64,000 bases of DNA from Dicaeum eximium (Eukaryota; Chordata; Aves; Passeriformes; Dicaeidae). The position numbers and the translations under genes were made by a program. The DNA lies in contig VWZP01004602.1 of NCBI GenBank assembly GCA_013396995.1, positions 1 to 64,000 on the forward strand, in the 5' to 3' direction. Positions 9,901 to 24,900 of the stretch are shown piece by piece; the stretch's first letter is position 1; each line of letters starts with the position of its first letter. A model generated the notes under the pieces. It ran no database searches. It saw nothing but the letters and a program-made list of their open reading frames with translations, and was not told where the DNA came from.

Positions 9901-12900
9901 GCAGAAGCACTATAAAACCACAAGGCAGCAGCAATGGGAAGCTGGCAAACAGCTCTGGTGAGGACACAGAGAGAATCCATCCCCAGCAGCTCACACTGGG
10001 AAGAGCAGGACAGCACATGGAGGCTGCTGCATCACTGACACATCTGCTGTCAAATGCATCGTCTCTGCTGCCAATTTACACAGCATCAGCCACGTCCCAG
10101 GCAGGTTTGCTTGGCTGTGCAGTGTGCTGGGGCAGGTGGAGGCGTCTGTGGCCATGTATCTGCCCCAAAGCCTCAAACCCAGACCCCTCAGGGTCATGCC
10201 CTGTGCCCCAGCAGGAGAGCAGAGCCCAGGGGTGGTACCTGCTGGCAAAGTGCTCGATCCGGGAGTGTGTGTCGGCGTGGGGCAACATCGGGGAGGAGGC
10301 TGGGCTGCAAGAGATGCACACTGGTCAGCAGGGCTTGGCAGAGACTGAGCTCACCTGGCTGAGAGGAGCCAGGGACAGGCTGGACAGAGAAACTGAAATC
10401 TCTGTTACTTCAAGAACAAGGTGTCATCTCACCCCCAGAGCAAGTGCTCCTCCAGCCCTCCCCCAGGAGCCCTGTGTGAGCTGAGATGCTCTTTCCATCC
10501 ACAGAACCAGTGTCATTCTGGGCCACAAGACATAACCCAGGGCACAGCCAACTCACGTCTCAGAGAAGTCAGCCTCGAGCACAGACTGCACGGGCAGGTA
10601 ACCTCTCTGTGGGTGCTTGCTGAAGTACTGCTTGGACCGAAACTTGTTCTTCAGTGTCGTGGCAAAGTCCCTCATGTTCTCACTGGATGTGGTCTGCAGA
10701 GATACAAATATGACAATGGTGCCTGTTTAATGAAAAGTGTGGGACCACAGCTCAGCACCCACAATAAGATATCCCCTCAGGCTGGGCATGAGCTCCATGG
10801 GGGAAGAGGCAGATAAAACTGAGGAAGCAAGGAGGGCACACAGCAGCTCTGTGAGCCTGCCATAGATCCTGGCACAGGCCAAGCTGGGCACTGTGGGCCA
10901 TGCATCCTGCTCACCACGAGCCCTAGAATAGCAGGGACACAGGCAGCCTCCAGCATGCAGAGGGTACAAAAGTACACAAGAGATCCACTGGTGGGGCTGC
11001 ACCAGCCTAAACTTCACAAGGCTGCTGCCATCAGTGGGCCCTGCTCTGAGCCAGTGCCCTCCCAGCCCAGCCCAGCCCAGCTCTATACCGGGGTGTAGTA
11101 CTCCATGATGGGGTAGTGCAGCTTGTTGCCCTTGCTGGCTCTCCCGGTGAGGAAGCAGGTCTGGCAGATATCCACATTGAACTGCTTCAGGCTCCGATAC
11201 CTGGAGAGGTGGAGAGGCCACAGGGATGCACTGGAAGTCATCAACACACGTGTTTAAAGCCCAATAAGAGGTCAGTGTGAGGGGACAGAGGTGGCCTGTG
11301 TTGCTCTAACACCCCAGTGAACCCACACTGCTGATGGCTGAAGTCCCCAGAAAAGCACTCTGCTCCTTCCCCTTAGCTGGCACCTGCTCTGCCCTGCCAG
11401 AAACACTGCTGGCTGCAGAGCTCCAGGCTCCCCCAAGAGCAGAGAGCCAACTCAGCTCTGTCCTGCAGGACAGCACACACTCCCGTGGGGCCAGGGTCCC
11501 ATGTCACACCCCTTACCTGAACCCCTTGATGGGGCACTGCCGGCAGACGGAGCACTTGGTCTGGTGCTTCACCTGCTCGGCCATGGTCACCCGGTGCAGC
11601 ACCGCCAGCCACACCATGGACTGTGGCTCCAGGTTGGCCCACTCCAGGAACTGGGACGCCTCAATGGCAGACTTCCCATTACTCTGGGGAGGGAGAGGAA
11701 GGGGCTGCTCAGAGCTGGGCCCCGGCTGTGGTGGGGTGCAGGTCCCCAGCCCCCTCGGGAGCCTGTCCCCAGCATGGCTGCTGCAGACGTGGCCGTGGCC
11801 CCACACTCACGAAGCGGAAGCAGCTGCGGATGCTGGGCTCCACGTTGCTGCCCCCGAACGCTGCCACCTCCCCCAGCTGGCGTGGGACCTGGATGGCCTC
11901 GTGGAGCAGGACGCCGAGGTGCCGCTGGTCACACAGTCCCCCGGCATTCGCCACTTGGCTGAAGAGATCTGCGGGCATGACAGACACACGGCTGACAGCC
12001 CAGCAGCAGGCAGGCACGGGCAGCAGGGTGTGGGGCACACCAGGGACCCCCGACTGCCTCCAGCGGAGAGCTCAAATCCAAGGAAAAACCTGAGCTAGGA
12101 TTAAATGAGTGCTGTGTCCAGTTCTGGCCCCTCAGTTTGGGAAGGACGTTGGGACGCTGGAGCGTGTCCAGAGGAGGCAACGAGGCTGGAGAGGGGCTGG
12201 GAACACAAACCCTGTGAGGAACCACTGAGGGAGCTGGGGGTGTTCAGCCTGGAGAAAAGGAGACTCAGGGGTGCCCTCAGCACTCTCTGCAATCCCTGAA
12301 AGGTGCCTGTGCTTAGCTGGGGTTGGGCTCTGTCTCCAGGCAGCACTGACAGAACCAGAGGACACAGTCTCAAGCTGCACCAGGGGAAATACAGGCTGGA
12401 CATTAGGAAGAAGTTTTTCATAGAAAGAGTGATCAAGTTCTGCAATTTGATCCAGAACTGCCTGGGGAAGTGGTGGAGTCACGATCCCTGGATGTGTTTA
12501 ACAAAGCCTGGATGTGGCACTGGGTGCCAGGGTTTAGTTGAGGTGTTAGGGCTGGATTGGACTCGATGATCCTGAAGCTCTCTCCCAACCTGGTCATTCT
12601 GTGATTCTGTAAATCACTTTTACCAGTATCCTTCCAGCTCCTCATTATCAGTTTAGTGTCTTCTTCACACAGGGGTTACATACATCATTTATTTAGCAGC
12701 CCCAGCTAGCCTGTCCTCTGTGAATCAACCTAATCCCTTCATTTAACCCCTTGGTGCTCCCTATGCTACACAACATTCCCCTCCACAATATTCCATGGTT
12801 AAAATGCAGTGAGGAACGCAATTTGCCTGAAACCTACTTCCCCCCAGCCATGCACCCCCTGGTATTTTTCTTCTGTAAAGCATTGGATAACTCTCTGCAA

Positions 12901-15900
12901 TGTTCCTTACAGTGCTATGCAAGCAAGATCACTGCAGCACCAGTCAGTCTACAAAAACACCTCCTAATTTTGGCGGCGTAGGCCTAGGGAGGGAGGGAGA
13001 GGTGATGATGCAAGCAGCTTAGTCACTGCAGGAAAGCTGTCTCTTTGCTCTTCCTGGGCAAAGAAGGTCTAAGCCAGGAAACAAAACCACTCCTGTTTTC
13101 CCAAGGTGAATTCACACCAGATTCTAGGGGAGGGAGACAAGGGACTCACACTGGAACTTCTCCTTGACCTCTGTCCCGCACAGACACGCGATGCCCGTCT
13201 TGAAGGAGAGAGCCCTCATCTTCCCGCTGCGGCCACTGCAGGACAAGACATTGCTCAGGCCGGCAAATGTTCCAGAGTGGGGCTTTTTGGCAGGGGGGGG
13301 TCATCAAAGCAAGCACACACCAGGCAGCCTCCCTCACCAGCAGCCAGAACCTCTCTGCAGCACTGCCAGCTGGAAGAGCAGCACGGAGGGTTCCTCCCAA
13401 GCCTGGCAGCTCCATGCTCAGGGGGCACTGAAGGAGAGGTACCTGTCAAAGACGTTCAGCAGCCAGTTGAGGCTCATGTCCACGCACAGGGGCACGTTGA
13501 CCAGGATGCCCCTCTCCTCTTCCAGCCGCTCGTAGAGGGCGGTCAGGCAGTGGATCACCTCCACCACGTCCATCGCCCGGTCGCTGGGCTGCAGGTCGTG
13601 CTCGTTGAAGACTTCCAAAGCCGTGGCCAAGGTGACCATGTCCACTGCACAGAAAGCACAGGCAGAGGGATCAGAGGGAAAGAGGGGAAATGAGAGAGGT
13701 GAGAACCAAGAGGAGACAGATGCAGTCCTGCCCTAACCTGAGGCAATGTTAGTTCCACTGTGTTGGGAAAGGTGCTGGTGCAGCTCCTAGAATCTCTCTC
13801 CTGCCTGTAAACTTCTCCCGAAATACCACATCTCTACCTTAAGCCACCATTCTCTGTGACCTTCCTTCCTCATTGCTGTGTCCAGCCATGGCCATGAAAA
13901 TGCTACCCATGGAAGGCTATGTGCAGAGCCCAGTGCTGGCCCCTCTGCACGTGCCAGGTCCCTGTGGGGAGGTGAGACCACACAGACCCCATAAGCAACT
14001 GCCCAGAGATGGATCACTCCTGTCTCCAGCTCTGGCAGGGTGAGGGAGTTAAGGCACAAACCCAAAACAGGGCTAGGACAGCGTGAACTGGCCTGGCTGC
14101 TCTGCTTTCAGATTTCCACGGCTGCAGATTGTACATGCTACTGTTAGCAACCAGCAATATTTCTTTCCTGAAAGTCTTTCCATCTTTGAGATCATTTATA
14201 TTCACAGCACCCAGGGGATTGTGTGCCTTTTCCACACTGTAACTTTACTCTGTGGAAAAATCTTCCCTTCTCCTGTCAAAGCTGCTACCCTCACACTGGG
14301 AAGCCCCAGTTTCCACGCCAGGGAGTATCACTCCTGCCCACCCTCGTGTCCACACTGCCCACGACTGCATATGGCTCTGATCTATCCCTCACTGCCTCTT
14401 TCCTACACAGCCACTCCACCAAACTTCTCATGTGAGGAAAGCTGCCTTGGCAACCTCCTTGCCCTTTTCTCAAGTATATCTTGAATAAAGAGCACTTATT
14501 GAAGTCGTTTCTGGGGTGGAAAGAAGGCAACAGTGCAGCATGTGAGATGCAAGAAATGCACAACCAAAGATGCACAAGCAGCACACAGGAGGGCTCTCCT
14601 TTGCTCTTAGCCCTTGTTTCCCCTCCACACCTTGCCTGCTGCTGCATGGACACCTTAACAGGATGGCAAAAGCCAACTGCTGCTTTCTTCCATTTGTATT
14701 AGATCATTCCTGAATGTTCCGGGGTACAGGACAGCCTGATCACCACAGTGTTATGAAAATACTCCATAACCAGGGTTCGACTCCCTTGAGAACCCAAACT
14801 CCTCTTACCCTGACTCACTGCCTTCCTCCAGCCCTCTCACAGGATGTCACGGAGCACAGGTCTGCCTGGGACCCCAATGCTGCCTGGTGTACCTCCTCCC
14901 CTTCATGAACAGTTAGTTCAGGAGGAGGGTTTCCCTCAGCCTGCTGCTGCCTAATTTTGACAGAGCCTCAGGTGAGAGGGTTTGTCAAAAGCTCTGAGCA
15001 GCCAAGGGACGCTGCATCTATCAGATTCCCACCTGCCTGCCTGCCAGTTCCACCACAAACTCCTCAGCAGTTTCCAGGGAGCAGCTACCTCTTGGAGAGA
15101 TGTTTGAACTCCTGTCGTATCATATTCACCTGGCTATTAATCCTCCAGTTTTCACTAAGAGTGCAGCAGTCAGGTTTATTGGCTCCCTTCCTCCTCTTTA
15201 AGCAGTGAAGCGCTCTCTGCCCCTGCTACTGAGGCTGGTTTCATCTCTCAGTTACACCCACACCTTCTCCACGCTTCTTTGGAGCTGCTTGGTGAGCTCC
15301 TGCCTGATCCCACAGCTTTGTAACCTTGGGCTGGACCACTTTGTTCTTATATCCCTTTGGACAACACCTGCCCTTGAGTCACTTCCACGCCAAGCCTGTA
15401 AAGAAAGGCGCTGACAGAGTCTGGTGCATTTGCTCAGCTCCCCAGGCTGATCTCCCCGGTTTCTTGCCTCAGCTACCTGTTCCCTGGTGCCTCCTGCCTT
15501 TGATGTGCTAATAAAAGCTTGTGTTAGTTTAATGCCTTCACTGAGGGAGAGCCAGCAGGAGGGAAACCTTTCGCACACTCACATCGAAGGGCTTTCTGCA
15601 CCCGCCGGAGCTTCATGGCCGTCCGATACGCCGAGAACTTGATGTTGTTCAAATCCGCTGCAGGGACACAGGAAAACAAGAATAAAAGCACAGCACAATG
15701 TCCTCATCTCCAGGGCAGGAAGCAGCAGTTGCAGCTCTCAGACCCTAGCCTCAGCAGCAGAAGCAGAGCACATGCAGAAGAGTGAGGAGCAGAGCCTGGC
15801 AGGGGTCACACCCCACTGCTCTGGGGGACCCTGTGCCACAGAGGGGAGCAGGTGGCCTGGGGGGACCTCACGTGCTGCAAAAAGGCAAGTACTACTCAAA

Positions 15901-18900
15901 TGGTTCTGTGACAGCCTCCTTACCCAGCGTCTGGTACAACTCTGTCATCTTTGGGTGGTCCCAGCACGTCGTCTGGGCCTGGTGGCTGGAAGCAAAATAG
16001 ATGGAGACCAAGAGTCAATGTGGTAACCAAAAGCTGCTGTGAGAGGTTAAAAAAAGGGACCTGGCCAGTGCTGGTAGCAAGTATCTCAGTGTCTGCAGAC
16101 ACTGCTGCATCCCACTGAGCACACTCCCCAGCCACAGCATCATGAAGGATGCCCATAGCAGGATACCCCCACTTGCTGCCAGCCCCCTCTCCTTCTAACT
16201 GGGGTTTCCCCTCGTCTTGGGCATCCCAGCAGGCAGGGAAAGCCTGGATCTGCCAGGCTGAGGAAGATCTGCTTCACTGGAGGTGAGTTCTCATCCAGTC
16301 TGTTCACTGGCCCCCTCTCCTAATTGGTGCCCAGCTCCTGATCCCGCCACGCCAGAGGAGACCTCGGGCTGTGTCTGGGAACACACTCACTTGATGTAGT
16401 ATGGCACTTTGTTGGGGGAAATGGCTCGCTCCCAGGGGACCTGGACAGAGGCTGCAAGGAGAAAAACACGTGTCAGATCAACACCAAATGCTCCTCTAAG
16501 CTGATGCTGTTTCTGATGCCAGCCCAGCAGGTCTGTGCCAACAGGTAGGTGCCCTGAAAATGCTGCATATTCCCAAATCACCAGCTGGAGGTATTGATGC
16601 AGGCAAGGGGATGCTCCCTATAAAAAAAGGCTCAAGACTGCTGGTCTTGTTAGAGACATCTTGCCTCTCGAGCCAGGGGCTTTGTATCTGGCTGAGCTCA
16701 GAACTTAGGAAGAGACATTTCCTGATGCTTTTGATGATGCCCAAAGCAACCTTGTGGTCACCAGTGGGCAGGGCTCATAGTAGATGAGATTTGGGCACAC
16801 AGACATAGCACTGCCTGTTATGACCAGGCTCAGACACCCAAAGCATCTGTTGTTCCTGTTACTCCTGCTCCGTGTGCCAGCTGCAGTATCTTGGAAGGAT
16901 GAGGATTCATCCCACACCAGCTGCCTGCCACCCTATGTTATACAGAGGATGGAAGCCATGGCATGGCCCTCAGTTATTTTCCTTTTTCACAGGAAGTGTA
17001 TCAATTACAGCAACTGGAAAAGTCATTCTTCCTTTCAGATAGAAGTATGCAGTCTGCAGAGAAGCACAGGCCAGCAAATCCCACTGACACCCGGAGACTC
17101 TGCAGGGCTCAGCATTTCCAAGGATGGACCCCAGGCTCTGGAGCACAACCTGCTGCCCAGCCTTTGCAGGTCTGAGAGCTGTCAGCCAACAGCTCTGACC
17201 TGTAAAAACAGCATCCCTCTGCCTCGCCATGTGAATGAAAACCTCCCAAAAAGGCACGTTTTTAGCCTCCAAATAACTAACACGGGATATGAGGGACTGC
17301 CTTTTCCTGACATCTGTTGTCTTGCTCTGAGGCTGATGCAGTCCCTGGGAGCTGCTGCTGCTGTGAGTGTCACAGCTCTGTGCTCTGAAGGGAAACCACC
17401 CTCACATCCCACCCCTGGTCCCACAAGGTGAGGCAGCACAATGCCAGCTTTGGAGATGCCTCCTGCTTCGGCTCCTGTGCACTGGGCATGGGCCTGGGCA
17501 CTTTTCCAGCCCCATGCATGGCTCTGGGCTCAGCAGCAGGACTTTGCACCCTGTTTTCCTGTGCCACAGCCCAGGCTGCTCTGCAGAGGCAACCTCGTGG
17601 CAGAAGCCAGGGGGACCCACTCACGTACAGGAGAGGAAGTGCTGGGAGCCTGGTCCAAAGTCCCGGTGGGCATCTTGGAGCTGCTTCAGGCGTTCGTTTA
17701 TGGAGGCCTGGAGAATTGCAATATCATTCACTGGCAGTCCAACAGGCATTTTAGATTGATGACCCACTAAGGCAGGCTTGTGGGTGGACTCAGACATGCC
17801 CCAGCACACAGATGCTCTTCCTTGCTCTCCTACCTTGGTGTTTGTGTTCTCCTCCAGCCTGCTAAACCCTCTACATCTCCCACAGGCTGAGGCAGCACAG
17901 CCACATCTCAGCTCACCTGTCTCCATACTCTCACACACATCAAAGCAGTCACAGCTGGTACTGACCCCTCTACCAACACATCCTGATTCTCCCTCTGTTC
18001 CTCCCACTGCCTTTTCCTGACCAAGATCTCTGCAGATTTACCAGACTCTCTCCTCACACTGAACTGATGCTCTTCTCTTCCAGGAATACCAGCTATAACA
18101 TCCTGCTGTGCCAAACCTTACTTTATCATCCTTGAAGCTGAGCAGTGACAGCCCTTCCCAGCACCCTCCTGCCCAGGGTTTATTTGCAGTGCTTGCTCGT
18201 GACTCCTCCCTACCTGCAGCTGTTTCCAGCGGGTGTTGATCTGCTCCAGGGCACGGGAACTCTCCATGCACAGATGGACATCTGAGATGGCAAGCTGGTG
18301 TGCAAGATCATTGACCACTTTCACTCCATCCTTCATAGGGGAGAGCTCCTCTTTGAACAGCTGGAGTCCAGTGGGGATGGGGACACAGGCACAGAGCAGA
18401 GGAAGAAGGAAAAGAAGCAGGTAAGTAGCCGGTTCTTGGATTTGATTCCTTTGCTACAAGCTAGGGTGGGCTAGTGACTGCTAAGCCACTGCTGACTAAC
18501 CCTCCCACAGGGTACCTTAGCAGGGGAAAAAATACCCAACCAAATTAACTAGGCTGCAGGTTACTCCTGATAAATGAAAAGGGGACAGTGACTCAGCTAT
18601 GCTGAGCCACTGTACCTGTGTAAGGTCTGTGCCATGACAAGGTGCTCAGCATGGCCAGTTGCTCAGGACACTGCTGGCCAAAACTCAAAACTCCCCTCAC
18701 AAAGCAGGGGGGCTGTGGGAAGGAGGTCTTGGCCCTGAGATCCCAGGTAAAGAGGCTGCCTTGGACTGAGCAGTTCATGGGAGCAGCTCTGTCCCCCTGG
18801 GAAGCAGCATTTCATCCCCTCCATGGCCAAGGCTGGAGCCTTCTCAGAGCCAGAAGTACCTTGGTGGACTGGATGTGCTCTGGCAGGGAGTCAATGAAGA

Positions 18901-21900
18901 GGTCCCCGATGGGTTCCCAGGTCTCCCTCACACTTTCAGCCTGGTCCAAGGTGGTGCTGAGCTCTTCCATAGCCCCTTTAATCTCCAGCAGCTGCTCCAG
19001 GGTCCGTTCAATGTGGCGGTGCTGGTCCACACAGCGGGCTGTGAGCTTCTCCCACAGCTCACTGGCCACGTTGGCCTGCTTCCAGACAAAGCGGCTGATG
19101 TTCTGGATCCGGTGCCGCGGAGACACATCTGGGAAGGCACAGCAGGAGGGGAACAGCGAGCAAAAATGAGAGCCCAACCCAGAGGAGAGCAGGGCAAGGG
19201 GTGGAGAGAGGACAGGAAATTAGAGATAAAAAAATCTAGGGAAAACTGGGAAAAAGGAAGGAAAACAAGTAACAGTAGTATCCATCTCTGCAGAGCTCCT
19301 CCAGGTACCCAGCCTCTCTATCCTCACAGGCAGCAGCTGTGCTGCCTTTTAAAACCCTACCCCAGAGCACACCTGGTGCTGCCTCATGAGGTGCCCCCAT
19401 CATGGACTGCACCAGGAGCCTCTGCCTTCTCCTGGGATAGCGACACAGCTCTGTGCCAGTCTGACCTTTGGCCAAAGGACTGGGCACAGCCTGGGCACGG
19501 TGGTGTGAGGCACAGCACTGATGTGCTGCTTTGTGCCACAGCAGCCACCTCCCCTCCACCCCCTCCAGGCCAGCCCAGGAGGAGCTGTGAAACCAGAGAA
19601 CAAAAAAAGGGGAGCTCCACAGACCTTTACTTTCCAGAGTTGGTTCTTCTAATTCCTCAAATGGGTGCTGGGAAAGGAAAGCCTGTGCTGACTCCAGGAC
19701 AGAGTAAATGTATGGTCCCCGAGACTTCACTTCTTCCATGAAAGCCTGGAGAGTAGAGCACAGAGATGAGACAGCAGGCTGAGCCAGAAAATTGTGCCCT
19801 GGCTGCTCCCTTGCCAAATGCTGCTGTGATTTATTCACCCCAAGGCCCAAACCTCACTGGAGGCACAGAGAGAAGTCAGCGTTAACAGAAATATTTTTGC
19901 AGGTCAGGTGGCTCCTGCAAAGGTTTGGCTTGCAGCTTTGCTGGGGTGGGGAGAAGAACAGCAAACCCAGAATGGTGTGTTGAGCCAGGGCTGTTTTATT
20001 TATGGTGCTTTCAAAGGCACTGCTTGGAGACTCTCTACGCTCGTGCAGCGATGGCCACGCTAACAATTCCTCCAGCAGCTGCTCAGCAACAGGTCCAGCT
20101 GCTGCAGGAGGAAGGAGAGAAACAGCAGGATGCCCCAAAGCAACACATCTGCCAGGGAAGACTTCAGAGGCACGCTGATCTAGTATGTCCTCTCCTCCCC
20201 TCCAAGCGCAGCTCCCACACCAGTGCTGTCTGCTGGATGGGCTGTTTGTGCACCAGGGAAGCTCCAGCAAGGATGAGGGATTGCAGCAGTAAACATTTTA
20301 TTTTTGTTTTCAAGGTGAAAACAACTGAAGCCCAACAGCCACTGGCAGTGAGAAGAAAATGCTCTGAACCTGGGAGCAGGAAACTCTGGTCTGCCTGGGT
20401 GTACCCCAGTTTCAGGTGTGATGATAACATGTTCCTGCAGGCACCACTCATGTCCCAGCCTCAGGACTGCCCCTAGACCGACCAGCCTTCTCAGGCTCCA
20501 GGATCCCAAGAGCAGAGGCCAGTGAGAGGTAGGACATAGGGAAGCCACTACAAAGGACAGGGCTCACTACCAGCTGCAGGTGACTCCAGGCTATAATGTG
20601 GGCTTATTGTCTAATGCCAGATGGGCTCTGCCTTTTCTCAGGAAGCAGAGATGGAGACACTCAAGGACTGGCTGTGGCATGGGCAGTGGCACGAGGCAGG
20701 GGTCCCAGGCAGGGCACAGCCCTCAGAGCAGGGAACAGCGAGGAACGCACCGCGTGTGTCTCCTTCTCCTGCTGCACCAGGAGCACATCGCCCCGCAGGG
20801 GCAGCTGCGCCGACAGCTCCTCATCCTTCTGCCCCAGCCAGTCGATGATCTCCTGCAGAGGCACCTGCAGCTTCCCACTGTGGTCAGAGAAGGCCTCCAG
20901 CCGAGCCCTGGCAGGAGAGCAAGGACAGTGAGATGACAGACTGACACACCGACAGACAGAAGAGCAGGTTCCCTGAGAAGGGGAAGCACAGCACCACAGC
21001 TGGGTGCTGACCCCCAGGACCTCCTCAAGGACTGGCAGCACACCTTAGCATGGGCTGTGCATGACCCCCAGCCAGCAGAGAGGCTGCACTGCCAGGTGGG
21101 GTGAGGCATGGGGGCACTGGGGACAAGAAACTGAAGCTATTCCTCACCCTGGAGCCCAGAGTAGAGGACAGTCATTCTGTATTTGCCTGTGGGTCAGAAC
21201 TGCCCTGGCTAGCAAGGGGGGCTTAGAATGGCATTTACATGTCTGGGCAGCTTCCAGGAGCCTTGGATTAAGGCAGGAGACAATTAACACGCCCCAGTTA
21301 AGCTCTCTGTCATGCTGGCTTTGGAGCTGCAAACTCTGACAGTCTGGAAGGCATGTTCCCCCCACACAGTGGAGAGGGCTCCCAGTGAAGGGACAGGCAC
21401 AGAGGAGGTGCAGGCAAAACCATGGGGCAAAAAGAAACAGCTGAAGAGGTGGAAGAGGATAGAGAGAGGAGCAGAAAGTGAGCAGGAGGAAAGGATGGGA
21501 GGGAGGAAAGGATGGGATGGGCAGAAATGGAGGAGATGCTTTCCAGCAAAAGGAGATTCAAAAGTCTGTGGACCAGAGGGGGAGCTGAGCCAAGGTCACC
21601 ATGAATTCATGTGGCTCATCAAGCAAAAAAGTTCAAAAACCTCCTGACAGTCACAAGCAGCAGGCAAGGCTGGAAGGCCAGGCCAGCCCAGAGCTTGCTC
21701 CAGGCAGGACTCTTACCGAAGGCTGTGGGATTTTTTTTTTATCTCGTTCCAGCAAAGATTCATCTCCAGAGGGGCCTGGGGCCCAGCAGCACTGCTTGGA
21801 GCCCGGGGGGTTACACACGAAGGTCCTGCACCATCCTGCGAGGCTTCAACCTGGGCAGAAACAGAGCCATGCTGCACCAGAGATCTCTGCCGCTGCTTTG

Positions 21901-24900
21901 GGAACTTGCCTGGGGACACCCACCCCATTCTGCCCTAACCCTGACTGGTTTTTCAACTCTCAAGGGGGCTGCCCTGTTCCTTAAGTGGTCTGTTAGCAGC
22001 TCCCAGGAAACTCCTGGGTGTCTCTGGAAGAAGGATGCAGTGGCAGCTCCAGCAGCACTAAGAGCAAAGGTCGAAGGGAGGGCTTACTGCACATCTCCTC
22101 CTCAGTTATCCAGCAACCAGCTTATCTCACTGAGAGCTGTTAAGCCAGAGCTTGTCCTTATGTGTCACAGTGCCTGCAGGGCTAATGATGATTTTTCCCA
22201 TGTTATACAGAGCTGCTGTGCTTCGAGAGGAGGCTGATCCTGCTGCTCCCAGGGACCAAGGGGATCTGCCAACATCCTTTTTGCTATCCCCAATACTGGG
22301 ACTTGCCACCTGCTCCTCCACAGAGGTTCCAGGATATTCCCTGCCTGCATGGCAAATCTGAGAAGCCACTTCTCCTCCACAGATGCTGCTTCTCCTCCGC
22401 AGCTCTCCAGAATGAGCAGCCGTGGGAAGGGTGCTGCAAAAGGCCAAGGAGAGAAGACAGCAAATCCTAACCCAGGCACACAAGGGAAGCACATCCAGCT
22501 GGAAAAACTGGGTTCTGATCCCTGGACAACAAATCCTCATTAGAATCCTCTCCTGAGCCTTTAGCACTGTATGATGCCCCTGCTCACAATGCACTCTGCT
22601 GCACGTGCTGGTGACAGCAACACACAGGATCAGAAGCCCCTCACACTCAGTGAGTGAGAGGGGATTTTCTCTCCAAAACACACAGTTTGTTGAGCAAAAC
22701 AGATGGGCACTTTCCCATAAGTGAGACATCAATGAGCTGTGTTGGAGAAATGGCAGCATTTCGATCGAATGCTGCTTTGATATTAGAGCTCGCTTGAGAT
22801 AATTATCCCCAGGTGCTTAATCAACCATAATTAAATGTGTTAGTACTTTCTAAACCACATACAACAGGCCACATAAGGGCAGCTACCTTGGGGGAAAAGC
22901 AGCAGCTCTTCCAAGGGGAATGTGTACATACTTGTCACTTGTGCTGTCCAAGGGCTCACGGAGGTGTCTGGAGAAGCGATGCAGCCAAGCCAAGGGAAAC
23001 AACAGGCAAGAGAAAACAACCAGACAAGGAATTTGGCTGCACAGCTAAAAATACCCCCTCCACACCAGTTCTCAGAGAAAAATCAAATGATCGCCAAGAC
23101 TGGTGCTAAGTTTGATTCATCTAAAAACATCTAACAGGCTGTTCTCTGCCTCCCCATCCTGCCACTCCAGAAACACCAAGAAAACAGAGAAAACCATCAC
23201 CCACAGAGTTCACAGGATTCTTGGGGCCAAGGATAATGATCCACTCAAGCTAAAACTGCTGGTTGCACGTAGAAAAATCAATACCCTGCATGTGCAGGTG
23301 CCCATGGCACTGAAGTAGGTCAGTCCCAGGGCACTGCCAGGGAATGCTCCAGCCCTCCTCTCTGTCCCAGAGGATACCAAAGGAAGGGATCAGCTCTACC
23401 TGGGTGCAGCTGCAGCACAGCTCTGCAGACAGCACAGTCCTCCCAGCCTTATTTAATAAGTTAAAAGCCCACCACGCCTGCAACTCCCAAGCCCCGTAGA
23501 TAATCAGGTAGCAGTGACCAAGCACAGAGTAAGGGCTGAACATCTGCTTCCCTAGGACAAAACCCCTGCAAGCGAGCAGAGCGAGAGGTAAGTGCTTTCG
23601 CCCGAGCACGCCCTCAGCATCCATTCCCCAGAGCCCCAGTCTGGACCCTCACACCCCCTCCACCCTGGAACCGGTTTATTTTCGGGCGCAGACACTCACG
23701 CAGGCTGTGGCAAGCGCATCTCCCTGCGCTCGGCCGGAGGAGCGGGCATCCCTCCTGCCCTGGGTGCCGGCACCCAGCAGGGCAGCAGCAGGCGCTGGGA
23801 GCCTGCAGAGCTGGGCACTGACCCCCCAGGAATGTGCAGGGGGCGGCAGCGCCTCACAGCCAGCCTCAATCCCAGCTTTGTCAGCGGCATTCCAGCAGCC
23901 TCCAACCTGCCTTAACCCCGCGGTGCCCTCAAAGCACAAGGCAGGCAGGGATCTGCCTGCTCAGGGCAACTGCACATCAGGCTGTGGGACATCAGGTGTG
24001 TGCGGGGTCACTGCTCTGGGCACGGGAAGATCCATCCCTGCAAGGGCAGGGAAGAGGGGGTGCACTGGGATGACCAGCAGAGACCTTGGCTCCGACGCTG
24101 GAACACATACAGAGCAGGCAGGGGTGTTTGCCAGGGAAGGGATTTATCCAGGAAATCATCCCATCAAGCCTCAGTGACCCAGAAGGTAAATAGGTCCTTG
24201 AGATCTAATCCCAAAAAAGTCAGAGATGCCCTTGTTGTCTCCCACGTGCCCCAGCACAGTGTTGGGTTCCAGCAGATGTTCATGCCAGGCTGGACCAAGT
24301 GCAAATAGTTTCTTTTTGCCAAAAAGCTCTGGGCTAGCTTCTTGTGTCCCCCACAGTCCTGACGCCCAGAATTTTTATCATGCTCTCTTCCACCTACAGG
24401 GAGGGAAAGAAAAGCTCCCAGTATCTCTCCCTCTCCTCCCTGCCTGCACATCTGACGGCTGCTGACCAGCACAGCCAACTCCTCTCCCCAGTCCCTCTCA
24501 GGTCCAGCTGATGGGAAAGCAGCTCCTAAACGGAGGAGGGGGCTTCAGTGAGGCCAGGACACAGCTGAGGATGGGCTGTCTGCAGCCTGCCAAGAGCTTT
24601 CAGGACCAGCACGGACAAGAGAGGGAGGCTGTTTCCAAGGCGGCAACAGCAGCCCCTTCGAACGGGGAGCTGTCATTAACACTGCTCCTGCCCCCACTCC
24701 CCTGCTCTCTCCCCGCAAATCCCACAGGGCTCTGATCCCCTCACAGAGGCTTGGACTGCTTAGGCAGGTCAGGAAGGCTTTTCCCTGCTCCTCTTGTTCT
24801 ATCCCTCTCCCTCCTCACTTCATTTGCCGGGCTGTTTATCAACCACCCGTGCACTGGCCCGGCAGCAGCATTGTAGCAGCCACCCTGGAGCCAAGAAACC

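Noticed and set aside
9267..10484. Plus-strand open frames of 166 and 200 aa between DRP2 exons
   Set aside because: They read through DRP2 exons on the opposite strand and through introns, with no homology recognised.
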